A stretch of DNA of 64,000 nucleotides, taken from contig NZ_JAETXM010000009.1 in NCBI RefSeq assembly GCF_024494465.1, positions 1-64,000 on the forward strand. The letters are read 5' to 3'. The stretch comes from Bacillus sp. V3B (GTDB lineage Bacteria > Bacillota > Bacilli > Bacillales > Cytobacillaceae). Position numbers and translations under genes: made by a program. How positions within the stretch are numbered: the first letter of the stretch is position 1; every line of letters starts with the position of its first letter. Under the pieces are notes generated by a model. The model was not told the DNA's origin. It was given only the letters and a program-made list of their open reading frames with translations, and did not search any database. Shown here one piece after another: positions 29,649 to 38,095 of the stretch.

Positions 29649-31130
29649 CTATCCTACAATTTTTGAAGGATTATTTTGTTTTGCTTTTTCTTTCACTTCA
29701 GCAATAGAAGCTTGAATTTCTACCATCTTCTTATCATCTAATTTATAGAATTTCATTGCAATAAGTGAAATAATCCATCCAACCATCGGAACACCAAACA
29801 TTAATACTAATGTCATGATCAGCAATGGAGTTGTTAATGTTTCTCCTAATTGCGGAAACTCATCTTTATAGCCAATGATCGCTACCAACAAACCAACAAG
29901 TGCCGGAGCTATGGATGACATCAACTTATCAATAAATGAGAAGATTGTTCCAATCATTCCTGGTACATAGCGTCCTGTTTTATAAGTTTCATAATCTGAA
30001 ACGTCTGCAATCATTGGAATAACAATCGCTGGTGTTAATTTTTCTATCCCCATTAATATACTATAAATAACTAAGAAAATGACTGTCGTTAATCCTACAT
30101 TCTCAAGAGAGATGGTTGTCGGATCAACGAGGAAGAAAAAGACAAGTAAAACACTAACTGAAATCAAACCTGCCCAAGTTGCTTTTACTAAAGCATTCTT
30201 CAAACCTGTTCTGGTCGCAATTCTTGCTCCCAAAAATGTGATAAGAAGAGATGGAATAATCGTAATTAATGATATCGTACCACTAAGTGCATAATCTCCA
30301 ATCATAATCCCAAAAAACATAATATAAACAGCTGGCTGTCTAAGTACCATTGTAGCAATCTTATCTGTGGAAGCAGCGATCACTAGCATTTGTAATGGTC
30401 TGTTTCCTTTAAGAATTGGCCAGTAATCACGCATTCTTGTTTGTACAGTCTCTTCTGCTAAACCGAAGTATTCTTTACGGTCCTTTTCCCAAATTGCCAC
30501 TACAGCTAAAATAGTAAAGATCCCTGCAACAATAATGGCGTACGTATTTAACTCTGTAAATAATGCCATCGTAAAGTCACCGTGTTTCGCAACTAAATAG
30601 GAAGCAACAAAAACTTGTCCGCCCGTAAATACACCAATATTATAGGCTGCATCAAAAATACTAAAAAGTGGTCGTTGCTTTGGATGATTCGTTAAAACTG
30701 TTTGAGCTGCTTTTGTACAAGCAGTTTGGAATGTATAACCAACGATATAAATAGCATACATAAGAATAAAAAATGGCAATTGCATTACGTCAGGTAATAA
30801 ATGAGTGACATTATAGATAATTAATACAGAACTCGCTAAAACAATATTCCCAAGAATCATAAGTGGCCTAAATTTCCCGAACTTAGACTCCGTTTTGTCA
30901 ATAACAAAGCCAATGATTGGATCTGTAACAGCATCAAATAACCGGCTTGCTCCAATAACTCCAGTAACGGCTACAACCGTTAATCCAGCTATCCCTGTAG
31001 CATAGTAGGATACAAAACCAATGATAAATAAATAAAGGTTTGTTGCCGTGTTATTTAATGCAAAGAATCCAACTTGCCATAACTTAGCTGAATTATACTG
31101 TTGCCCATTTTCTGCTTTGACGTGTGACAT
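29649..31130 (-). CDS. GPH-family sugar:cation symporter (copy 1)
   Basis: A 493-residue membrane protein with about twelve segments, of the glycoside-pentoside-hexuronide:cation symporter family (melibiose/xyloside/glucuronide type). It has SRLFDAVTDPIIGFVIDKTESKFGKFRP near residues 62-90, the classical GPH loop. It is closely similar to the gene at 38404 and to the fragment at 37630. The promoter region has a XylR-like operator and two cre-like sites. The adjacent upstream operon encodes sugar dehydrogenases and isomerases, so a glycoside or cyclitol substrate is plausible; the actual substrate is unknown. Confidence 0.9.
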   Translation of the reverse strand: MSHVKAENGQQYNSAKLWQVGFFALNNTATNLYLFIIGFVSYYATGIAGLTVVAVTGVIGASRLFDAVTDPIIGFVIDKTESKFGKFRPLMILGNIVLASSVLIIYNVTHLLPDVMQLPFFILMYAIYIVGYTFQTACTKAAQTVLTNHPKQRPLFSIFDAAYNIGVFTGGQVFVASYLVAKHGDFTMALFTELNTYAIIVAGIFTILAVVAIWEKDRKEYFGLAEETVQTRMRDYWPILKGNRPLQMLVIAASTDKIATMVLRQPAVYIMFFGIMIGDYALSGTISLITIIPSLLITFLGARIATRTGLKNALVKATWAGLISVSVLLVFFFLVDPTTISLENVGLTTVIFLVIYSILMGIEKLTPAIVIPMIADVSDYETYKTGRYVPGMIGTIFSFIDKLMSSIAPALVGLLVAIIGYKDEFPQLGETLTTPLLIMTLVLMFGVPMVGWIISLIAMKFYKLDDKKMVEIQASIAEVKEKAKQNNPSKIVG

Positions 31131-31159
31131 GTAATTTCCCCCTTAAAAGCCAGTTTATT

Positions 31160-31173
31160 TTAAAACGCTTTCA
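31160..31173 (-). promoter_or_regulatory. cre-like (CcpA) site
   Basis: TGAAAGCGTTTTAA on the minus strand fits TGWAANCGNTNWCA with one mismatch. It lies 30 bp upstream of the symporter start, where bound CcpA would block transcription. Confidence 0.55.
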
Positions 31174-31213
31174 AAAAATGACCTCTTTGCCTATATGAGC
31201 TATTTAGGTATAT

Positions 31214-31238
31214 TTAGTTTGTTGACTAGCCAAACTAA
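31214..31238. promoter_or_regulatory. XylR-like (ROK repressor) operator
   Basis: Perfect inverted arms TTAGTTTG and CAAACTAA separated by nine bases (TTGACTAGC). This matches the shape and arms of the Bacillus xyl operator (TTAGTTTGTT...AACAAACTAA). It is 84 bp upstream of the symporter start. The likely binder is one of the two XylR-like ROK proteins at 40202 and 49634. Confidence 0.72.
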
Positions 31239-31258
31239 TATTATAACCACATACTACA

Positions 31259-31272
31259 TGTAAGCGTTTTAA
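31259..31272 (+). promoter_or_regulatory. Second cre-like site
   Basis: TGTAAGCGTTTTAA fits the cre consensus with one mismatch. It lies 20 bp upstream of the XylR-like operator. Confidence 0.5.
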
Positions 31273-31355
31273 TAATCAAGAGGTTTTTTTTTCCATTTTG
31301 TGAATAAAATAAGACAAATTTCAACGATTCATAGATTCATTGGTAACGATTTTAT

Positions 31356-31721
31356 CATTTTAGGTGAGAAGACGCCCACTTCAATTTTGTGAAGGGTGAA
31401 GCCCAAAAATAAGTGGGAGATGAATCGCCTTTTTGCGTAGACAAACACTTGTTTGTATAGTATGATATTTCTGTAAGTTGTTCTTTGAAAACTGAAGATA
31501 TGAGGTTCTAGCAGGAATAACGTCTACTAGGTAAAATCTTCAACGTTCTAATCGCCTCCACACGTACCGAAGTTGCTCATGCTTGGCTAAAGTAGGGCGT
31601 GTGGCGAGTCCAACGTACAAGGACGACGGGGTTAGCCTGCTAAAAAACTGGTGGATACACTGGTGTTCGCAGGAATCTCCCACTTCAAATTTCGTTAGAA
31701 ATTAAGTGGTGAGTAGTTCAA
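31356..31721 (+). mobile_element. Non-coding IS605-type element with omega-RNA-like region (copy 1)
   Basis: 366 bp starting after TTTAT (31351-31355) with CATTTTAGGTGAGAAGACGCCC and a left-end hairpin. A promoter-like TAGACA-N17-TATGAT follows. Paired segments TGAAGAT/ATCTTCA (31484-31548) and CCACACGT/GCGTGTGG, then ACGGGGTTAGCCTGCT, lie downstream. The right-end hairpin (CCCACTTCAAATTTCG / GAAATTAAGTGG) ends with TAGTTCAA at 31721. No ORF. This is the layout of an IS605 right end plus guide-RNA scaffold without tnpA or tnpB. The 'guide' would start at 31722 (TTTTCGCCATACAAAT). Confidence 0.72.
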
Positions 31722-31783
31722 TTTTCGCCATACAAATAAACAATCGTGTTGATGCTCCAATGACCTTTGGTATATGATTCCAA

Positions 31784-31975
31784 TCAAATTCGCCCCGCCG
31801 AATTTGCACCCGGATTTTTATCGAGCTCGCTCGATAAATGACCTTTAAAAAATCCGAGGCATCCGCCGGAGGCTTAACTTCATTCAGTCGGGGTTTGAAC
31901 CCCCACTGAATCAGAGAGCTTTTTGCATTCATCCCCCACTTACAGAAGTGGAGGACTTCTGCTGAATGAAGTTAA
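31784..31975 (+). repeat. Non-coding repeat family R2, copy A (192 bp)
   Basis: Starts TCAAATTCGCCCCGCCGAATTTG, a hairpin of CAAATTCG/CGAATTTG, and ends CTGAATGAAGTTA. A 13-bp inverted repeat TAACTTCATTCAG ... CTGAATGAAGTTA bounds the right module. Inside it lie hairpins CAGTcGGGG/CCCCcACTG and CCCACTT/AAGTGG. Copies occur at 48811, 49277 and 62530. This copy lacks the 60-bp segment with GTGGCTTTCGCCTGACTAGG found in the others. Confidence 0.8.
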
Positions 31976-32001
31976 ATGTATCCTATAAAGCATACACAAA
32001 A

Positions 32002-32042
32002 AAGAGGTCTGCTCTATAAGTTACACTTTAGAACAGCCTCTT
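32002..32042 (-). terminator. Terminator of the dehydrogenase/isomerase operon
   Basis: AAGAGGCTGTTCTA pairs with TAGAGCAGACCTCTT on the minus strand (two mismatches), followed by TTTTTTGTG. It starts 41 bp after the stop at 32083. Confidence 0.75.
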
Positions 32043-32082
32043 CCTTTTTCAAGATTTCATTCGTATAGATTTAGGTTAATCT

Positions 32083-32943
32083 TTAAAACCAATCAGCGTA
32101 GCCCATCTTCCTCAAGTTGTCAGCAGATGTTTTCAAGCAATCAAAAGGATCGCGTCCGTATAAAGCATCTTGCTCGACTAAGAAATACTGGGCACCACTT
32201 TCAAGACCTGCTTCAATAATCGCTGGCATATCAAGGTTCCCTTCACCCACTTCTGCAAATTCAATCGTATTCGTAAAGATTTGCATAAATCCTTCCATGT
32301 CGTTGAAATCTACTTTACTTAAATCCATTTGTCCAATTCGGTAATCTTTCAAGTGTAATAGAGAAATACGCCCTTTATATTGTTTAACAAACTCCACAGG
32401 ATTGACGCCAGCTCTTTGAATCCAGTGAACATCTAATTCAAAACCGAGTTTAGTTGTATTATTTTTGATAATATCTAATAAATATTCACCATCAAATTTT
32501 TGGAATTCTAGATGGTGCGTATGATAGTAGAGTTCAATTCCATGCTCTGCTAATCGATGTGCCATTGCTTCAGCTCTCTCGACAAATCCCATAATCTTAT
32601 CTTTATCGCCCATTAGATGTAATGGCATCATACCGATACGTAAGAAATTACAACCTAACGCTTTGCAATCGCTCACAATTTTTTCGAAATCATTTGTCAA
32701 CGTTTCTCCCGGTGCATCTGGTAGCATTGGCTCTAGACCAGCTGACATAGCGGCAATTTTGATATCAAAATCATTACTTGCTCTTTTTAACTCAGCTACA
32801 TTTTCTGCTGTCATTGGGATTTGTGATACTTCTACAGCATGATAGCCAAGTTCATTTACTTGTTTCATTGTTTCATATGCGCCAAGCTCTTCCACTTTCT
32901 CTTTAAGCATCATCATTTGAACGCCAATTTTACCTTTTTTCAT
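32083..32943 (-). CDS. Xylose-isomerase-like TIM-barrel sugar isomerase/epimerase (1)
   Basis: A 286-residue TIM-barrel protein of the sugar phosphate isomerase/epimerase (AP endonuclease 2) family. Metal-ligand segments are spaced along the barrel: YYHTHHLEF, GFELDVHWIQRAG, LLHLKDY, FAEVGEGNLDM and YFLVEQD. Such proteins act on keto-sugars, cyclitols and glycoside oxidation products. It directly abuts the dehydrogenase gene (1-bp overlap) and is the last gene of a four-gene operon with two Gfo/Idh/MocA enzymes. Substrate not known. Confidence 0.88.
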   Translation of the reverse strand: MKKGKIGVQMMMLKEKVEELGAYETMKQVNELGYHAVEVSQIPMTAENVAELKRASNDFDIKIAAMSAGLEPMLPDAPGETLTNDFEKIVSDCKALGCNFLRIGMMPLHLMGDKDKIMGFVERAEAMAHRLAEHGIELYYHTHHLEFQKFDGEYLLDIIKNNTTKLGFELDVHWIQRAGVNPVEFVKQYKGRISLLHLKDYRIGQMDLSKVDFNDMEGFMQIFTNTIEFAEVGEGNLDMPAIIEAGLESGAQYFLVEQDALYGRDPFDCLKTSADNLRKMGYADWF

Positions 32944-33953
32944 TATGTTAAAACCTCCATTTTTAATTCTCTTTTTATTTCTGAAGACTTACGAATATTA
33001 TCAATGATTTGAATAGAGGGTAAAGCCTCCTTAACATGAACATAATCGTTCGTATCATTTGCGATACAGGAATAAAATTGATTGATTAATTTCACATGGC
33101 TAGCCCCGTAGTAGAATTTTGCCCCCGGCAGTTTTGCGTCTTCTATCATTTTTTCCTTCTTACCATTTTCATTCAATCTAGTAAGACTACTATCTTTAAT
33201 CGTAAATTTTTCATTTTCAAAGACAACTTGAAGCTCAACACTAGAGTTTCCAAAACTGGAGTTTGTTGCAAAAAATAATCCTGTCGCACCGTTTTTAAAC
33301 TTAATATTGGCTACTGCCGTGTCTTCCACTTCAATCCCATAATCCAATAAATGATCGATCGATCCTCTAATTTCTTCGATTTCACCACCGAGCAACTGCA
33401 TTAAATCTAGGGTATGAATGGATTGGTTAATCATCACACCGCCACCTGCATACGCCATTTTCCCTCGCCATGGCTTCAGTTCGTAATAATCCTTCGGTCT
33501 AAACCAAGTAACTAATCCCTTTATTCCAATGATCTTTCCATATTGTCCGCTTTTAACAATGTCTTGTAGCTTTTCAAAGGTCTCATTATAGCGATTTTGA
33601 AAGCATATACAAATTTTTACATCCTTGTGGTCTTCCTCAAGTTTTGCTAGAACTAACCCTTCATCTGTGTTCAAGGCAAGCGGCTTTTCTTGAAATACAT
33701 GTATCCCCTTTTCAACACAAGCTTTAGTGGCAGGTAAGTGGAGGTAATGTGGCAAACAAATATGGACACAATCTAATTTTTCTTTTTCTATCATCATGTG
33801 GAAGTCAGAATAAAATCTTACATCCGATACAGTATCTTTTAAGGTTTCATCAATATCACATACAGCTACCAGCTCAACATTAGGGTTGGCCTCTATAGCA
33901 GATAGGTGAATGGTAGAAACATCTCCAAGTCCAATAACGGCAACTTTTAACAT
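32943..33953 (-). CDS. Gfo/Idh/MocA family oxidoreductase (1)
   Basis: A 336-residue NAD(P)-dependent sugar dehydrogenase. The Rossmann start is LKVAVIGLGDVSTIHLSAIE and the catalytic EKP motif is HVFQEKPLALNTDEG near residue 90. GGVMINQSIHTLDLMQLLGG carries the family's His-containing active-site stretch (...H.lDl..). It oxidises or reduces one hydroxyl of a sugar, cyclitol or glycoside. Together with the second copy and two isomerase-like proteins it suggests oxidation-isomerisation-reduction chemistry. Confidence 0.9.
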   Translation of the reverse strand: MLKVAVIGLGDVSTIHLSAIEANPNVELVAVCDIDETLKDTVSDVRFYSDFHMMIEKEKLDCVHICLPHYLHLPATKACVEKGIHVFQEKPLALNTDEGLVLAKLEEDHKDVKICICFQNRYNETFEKLQDIVKSGQYGKIIGIKGLVTWFRPKDYYELKPWRGKMAYAGGGVMINQSIHTLDLMQLLGGEIEEIRGSIDHLLDYGIEVEDTAVANIKFKNGATGLFFATNSSFGNSSVELQVVFENEKFTIKDSSLTRLNENGKKEKMIEDAKLPGAKFYYGASHVKLINQFYSCIANDTNDYVHVKEALPSIQIIDNIRKSSEIKRELKMEVLT

Positions 33954-34032
33954 ATGACCATCTCCTTAAAAAGGAGGGAAATTCATAACAAAGAGTCAAA
34001 CTCTTATGAATCACCCTCATTTTTCCATAGGA

Positions 34033-35193
34033 TTATTTTTCTACAGGTTGTTTCTTTTCTGCTTCAATCTTTTTATTTAATTCAGCAAAATATAATTCTT
34101 CATCAATTGGAAGCTCTACTTCTTTTCCTAACCAACTTGATAAATGAATAGCATTTGCTAATGAAACGCCCTTAATTCCATCGCTACCTGGTGCAAGTAA
34201 TGGTTTTCCTTCCAAGATATTATCAGCGAAGTTTTCTAGAACCGCGATATGTTGCGCTCCCCAAACACTTGCAAATTCAAGTACTTCTTCACTATAGATT
34301 TCACCTAAATCTCCACCCATGAAGACTTTCATTGCATCATCCCAGCTCATTGTAGCATTCATTTCATTCTCAGATTTATGAAGTCGTTTGATTGTCACTT
34401 TTTTGCTGTCATCAACAACAATTTTCCCTTTATCTCCTACAATTTCAAAACGGTCAGTACCAATAACATCATGTGTACATGTAATGAAAACACCTGTTGC
34501 TCCATTACCATAATCAAGAATGGTCGTTACATCATCTTCAACAGCAATATCTCTTTGATAGCCGTACTTTACATTCGAATAAACCTTTTTAGGCATCCCA
34601 CAAATCCATTGCAGCAAATCAATTTGATGTGGTGCTTGATTGACAAGGACACCGCCACCTTCACTACCCCATGTTGCTCTCCATGCACTTTGATCGTAAT
34701 AGCCTTGTGGTCTCCACCAGTTGGTAATCATCCAATTCGTCCGACGAATATTTCCAATTTCACCATTATCAATAATTTCTTTTACTTTTTGATAAAGTGG
34801 ATTTGTTCTTTGGTTGAAGAAAATAGCGAACGTCAACTCTGGTTTTGTTGCAGCAAAATCGTTTAATTGCTTTACCTGTTTTGTGTAAACACCTGCTGGT
34901 TTCTCTAGCAGTGCATGCATACCTCTTTTTAGTGCTTCAATCCCCATCTCTGGATGCAGATAATGTGGGACAGTTGTTACTACTGCATCAACATTACCGC
35001 TTTCAATCATCTCAATATAGTTATCATAGAAAGGTACATCTGGATATTTTTCTGCACACATTTCCTTTTTTGCTGGGTCAATGTCACAGATCGCTCCAAT
35101 GACCACATTTTTCACTTTTCCTTCTGCTATAAATCCAGCATATGTTCCGCCTTGTGCACCGATTCCAATAATCCCTAATCTCACTTTTTTCAT
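34033..35193 (-). CDS. Gfo/Idh/MocA family oxidoreductase (2)
   Basis: A 386-residue second family member, only distantly similar to the first. The Rossmann motif is LGIIGIGAQGGTYAGFIAEG, the EKP motif is ALLEKPAGVYTKQ, and the active-site stretch is GGGVLVNQAPHQIDLLQWICG. It is longer at the C terminus, with a KIEAEKKQ tail. The end of the isomerase gene upstream overlaps its start by 4 bp. The 80-bp gap before the next gene downstream shows nothing special. Confidence 0.9.
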   Translation of the reverse strand: MKKVRLGIIGIGAQGGTYAGFIAEGKVKNVVIGAICDIDPAKKEMCAEKYPDVPFYDNYIEMIESGNVDAVVTTVPHYLHPEMGIEALKRGMHALLEKPAGVYTKQVKQLNDFAATKPELTFAIFFNQRTNPLYQKVKEIIDNGEIGNIRRTNWMITNWWRPQGYYDQSAWRATWGSEGGGVLVNQAPHQIDLLQWICGMPKKVYSNVKYGYQRDIAVEDDVTTILDYGNGATGVFITCTHDVIGTDRFEIVGDKGKIVVDDSKKVTIKRLHKSENEMNATMSWDDAMKVFMGGDLGEIYSEEVLEFASVWGAQHIAVLENFADNILEGKPLLAPGSDGIKGVSLANAIHLSSWLGKEVELPIDEELYFAELNKKIEAEKKQPVEK

Positions 35194-36083
35194 GATAATG
35201 TTACCCCGCTTTCTATATTTTTAAGAATTTTTAGTAGTGATTCATATTGAAGCTTGTAGCCACCTGCACCATCTAATCCTTTATCATCCTTAATTACTTC
35301 TGTTGCATCCTCAAGCTCTAAATCTTTTAATGAGTCAAATAAAACTAAATGGGGTTCCAGCGTTAAAAAGCCTTTGTATCCGCTATTAATCGCTTGGGTA
35401 AGAATTTCAGGGATCTTCCCTTCACCTGTCCCACAAACCACATTTTGGCTATCAGTCGAAACAGCATCTTTTATGTGTATATAGACTATTTCATCTTTTA
35501 ACAAGTCATAGCAATCTTGCGTGTCTTCACCACATTGTACAAAGTTAGCAAAGTCGAAAATAGCTTTGAAATACGGTGAATTAACCGCTTTTAATATTTC
35601 GTGACAGCGTCTTGAAATATCACCGTAAATATCCTTTTCATTTTCATGCAATAAAATAATATCGTATTTTCCCGCAATCTCAGCAAATTGCTTAAGCTTG
35701 CTTATTACTTCATTTTTATATAGATCAGCCTCTTCCCCTTTTGGAATATAAAAGCTGAAGATGCGAATATATTGACAATCTAATACATGACTAATTTGAC
35801 AAAGCGTATCTAACATCACTTTTTGTTTTTCGAATCCCTCTTCATCATTGATAAACACTTTACCAATAGGCGCTCCAATGGAAGAAACACCGATACCTGC
35901 CTTTTGTAACCGTGGCAAAACCGTTTCTTGTATCTCATCCACAGTAAAATCGCCAATATTTTTTCCATCGATACCGCGCAATGAAATATAGCGCATTCCT
36001 AGTTTTGCTACAACCTCAAGCTGCGTATTAAAGTCAGATGATATTTCATCTGAAAATCCTGAAATCATTAAGTCTTGGTTCAT
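35190..36083 (-). CDS. Xylose-isomerase-like TIM-barrel sugar isomerase/epimerase (2)
   Basis: A 297-residue TIM-barrel protein with the metal-site segments IILLHENEKDIYGD, KAIFDFANFVQCGED, YIHIKDAV, GTGEGKIPEIL and FLTLEPHL. It is related in fold but not closely in sequence to the gene at 32083. First gene of the operon; GAGGAACAATT precedes ATG 36083. A cre-like site lies 100 bp upstream, and an AraC regulator is divergent. Confidence 0.88.
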   Translation of the reverse strand: MNQDLMISGFSDEISSDFNTQLEVVAKLGMRYISLRGIDGKNIGDFTVDEIQETVLPRLQKAGIGVSSIGAPIGKVFINDEEGFEKQKVMLDTLCQISHVLDCQYIRIFSFYIPKGEEADLYKNEVISKLKQFAEIAGKYDIILLHENEKDIYGDISRRCHEILKAVNSPYFKAIFDFANFVQCGEDTQDCYDLLKDEIVYIHIKDAVSTDSQNVVCGTGEGKIPEILTQAINSGYKGFLTLEPHLVLFDSLKDLELEDATEVIKDDKGLDGAGGYKLQYESLLKILKNIESGVTLS

Positions 36084-36181
36084 TGATAATTGTTCCTCCT
36101 TTTAGACTGGACTGTTGCCATGTTTGAACAATTCACTTATATTTTTTGCGATCATATAACATACTTTCCTTTTTACCTAAT

Positions 36182-36195
36182 TGATAACGTTTGCA
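36182..36195 (-). promoter_or_regulatory. cre-like site in the divergent araC / isomerase promoter region
   Basis: TGCAAACGTTATCA on the minus strand fits TGWAANCGNTNWCA with one mismatch. Carbon-catabolite control of the operon is the likely meaning. Confidence 0.6.
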
Positions 36196-36345
36196 AATTA
36201 GGTGGCCTTTTTTAGGTGTAGCGTTGTTATATTTATATATTAAGTGAAATCGGTTACAAAATCTCGTAATATCTTGCGTAAAATAGTAAAATTAATACAA
36301 AATCTGATAAAGTTTAACGATAAGAGAGAAGAGGAGTGTCTTTAT

Positions 36346-37629
36346 ATGTCTTTACAGGAACAAGCCATTGAACAAATTTGCCGATTTGCCTTTTTCTTTT
36401 CGAATATGGATACTGTTTTTATTGATCCATCTTCACAGATCAAATGGGAATTCGGTCACAATCAATTACCAGAACCATTAGAAGCTTATTTTGGAAATAT
36501 ACATGATCAATTAAACCTTCATGAATCACAATCTAACCATGATGTATTATTTCACTCTAGTACCTCAAGGATTAACTATATTTCTGCTCGAATATATGAT
36601 GATGAAGGAAATTATCAAGGGAGCGTTGTTACGGGGCCTTACCTTTTAGAAGAACCTACTGCCTTAATGATTCAGGATGTACTCTTTCAAAATAATCTGT
36701 CGATATCACTGAAACATATTATTACCCAGTATTATTTATCTCTACCTTTAATCAGTACATATAAAGCCAAAACAATTGCTGAATTCCTTGCATACTCTAT
36801 AGCACATATACATTCTACTCATTTAAGAGGGACAAGTATTGGCAACATTACCTATAACTTTCAAGCTGAATATGAAGTTCTTCCAGATACAATAAACAAT
36901 AGTACTGAACTTTCCGTTGAATTAATAGAGAAAAGGTATAGATTACAAAATGACCTGTTGTCTGCTGTTGAACATGGCAATATCGAAAAAGCAGAAAAAT
37001 TACTTCATGAAGATCTTTCTTTAATTGAAAAAATACCTGACCGAATTCCTAATGATCCCTTACGTTCAGAAAAAAATTTAGCCTTTACATTTAACACATC
37101 GTTACGAATAGCTGCAGAAAGAGGCGGACTTCATCCTGTATACATTCATAGCATGTCCGAGAAATTTGCCATCCAGATTGAAAAAACATCTACGGTCCAA
37201 CAACTTTCAGATTTACAAACGAAAATGACTCATGAATACTGCGAGGCAGTCAGAAAGCTTTCCTTAACAGATTTCAACTACTTGATTCGAAAAGCAATTG
37301 AATTTATCAGAATTCATTTAGATCAAGATTTAAGTCTTGCGACGATATCCGAGGCGATTGGTTCAAGCTCTTATGAACTCTCAAGAAAATTCAAAAAAGA
37401 GACAGGCCACACGATCACAGAATATATTAATAAACTAAGAATAAACGAAGCTCTTTCGATCATGGAAAATCAAAATCTATCTATTACAGATATTGCTCAA
37501 ATGGTTGGCTTTAATGATGTAAATTACTTTACGAAGGTATTTAAGAAGATGAAAGGAATTACACCTTCAACATATAGACAAGGGAAGAAATATAAAATGA
37601 AACCAGTGAATATAGAAAAAGGCGATTGA
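36346..37629 (+). CDS. AraC-family regulator with an N-terminal sensor domain (1)
   Basis: A 427-residue regulator. I start it at ATG 36346 (MSLQEQAIEQICRFAFFF), with GAGGAG upstream; a longer frame from 36244 lacks a ribosome site. Residues 1-190 form a PAS/GAF-like sensor that includes YISARIYDDEGNYQGSVVTGPYLLEE. The middle is helical. The last 100 residues are the two AraC helix-turn-helix motifs (LSLATISEAIGSSSYELSRKFKKETGHTITEYI; SITDIAQMVGFNDVNYFTKVFKKMKGITPSTYR). It is paralogous to the gene at 43956 over its full length. It probably controls the divergent operon 32083-36083. Confidence 0.88.
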   Translation: MSLQEQAIEQICRFAFFFSNMDTVFIDPSSQIKWEFGHNQLPEPLEAYFGNIHDQLNLHESQSNHDVLFHSSTSRINYISARIYDDEGNYQGSVVTGPYLLEEPTALMIQDVLFQNNLSISLKHIITQYYLSLPLISTYKAKTIAEFLAYSIAHIHSTHLRGTSIGNITYNFQAEYEVLPDTINNSTELSVELIEKRYRLQNDLLSAVEHGNIEKAEKLLHEDLSLIEKIPDRIPNDPLRSEKNLAFTFNTSLRIAAERGGLHPVYIHSMSEKFAIQIEKTSTVQQLSDLQTKMTHEYCEAVRKLSLTDFNYLIRKAIEFIRIHLDQDLSLATISEAIGSSSYELSRKFKKETGHTITEYINKLRINEALSIMENQNLSITDIAQMVGFNDVNYFTKVFKKMKGITPSTYRQGKKYKMKPVNIEKGD

Positions 37630-37855
37630 TCGGAATCACAAGAGCTCCCATTAAGTTTGTTAATCCCATACCTAAACTATACAAGACTAGGAAGGCGATC
37701 ATTACAATTCCTATATTTTCTAGAAATATAGCGGAAGGTTCAATCAATAAGAATATAGCAAAAAGAATACTAAAGGAAATTAAAGACAACCAAGTTGCTT
37801 TTACAAAAGCATTTTTCAAACCTTTTTAGTAATCATTCTTACTCCCAAAAATGGT
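37630..37855 (-). pseudogene. Fragment of a GPH sugar symporter
   Basis: The minus strand encodes KNAFVKATWLSLISFSILFA and further residues ending GMGLTNLMGALVIPI. These match the middle of the symporter at 29649 (KNALVKATWAGLISVSVLLVFF..., LTPAIVIPM). The preceding FLGVRMITKK segment is in another frame. Both ends are missing: the fragment stops at the araC stop on one side and a perfect palindrome on the other. A leftover of a recombined transporter gene. Confidence 0.8.
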
Positions 37856-37903
37856 AACTACTCAGCCACCCTCTTAATTAAGAGGGTGGCTGAGTAGTTA
37901 CTG
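37856..37903. terminator. 48-bp perfect palindrome / terminator
   Basis: GTAACTACTCAGCCACCCTCTT-AATT-AAGAGGGTGGCTGAGTAGTTAC is perfectly symmetrical (22-bp stem, AATT centre). It is followed by TGCTTTTTTTAA on the plus strand. It can terminate transcription coming from the araC gene. Confidence 0.82.
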
Positions 37904-38095
37904 CTTTTTTTAATATAATTAAAAATACTATCATCCCGCGTTTAACGCTAGAATATACACTACTGATCAAAAAATGATCGTCTTACTATACTTTAACGAG
38001 GCTGCTAAAAGGGAAAGGCTAAATATATTCACAAATAAAAAAATAAAAAAACTCTTGCTTATTGAAGCGCTTACATTTAATATAAAGTCACAAAG

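Noticed and set aside
31872-31918. Possible tRNA T-arm (GGGGTTCAAACCCC) in the R2 repeats
   Set aside because: The sequence is part of a symmetrical hairpin (CAGT-GGGG...CCCC-ACTG) with a six-base loop. No acceptor, D or anticodon arms are around it.
31702-31932. Open frame of 76 codons (MNAKSSLIQWGFKPRLNEVK...), also seen within 48931-49218
   Set aside because: It lies inside the R2 repeat, changes frame between copies, has no ribosome site and follows hairpin arms; it is a by-product of the repeat.
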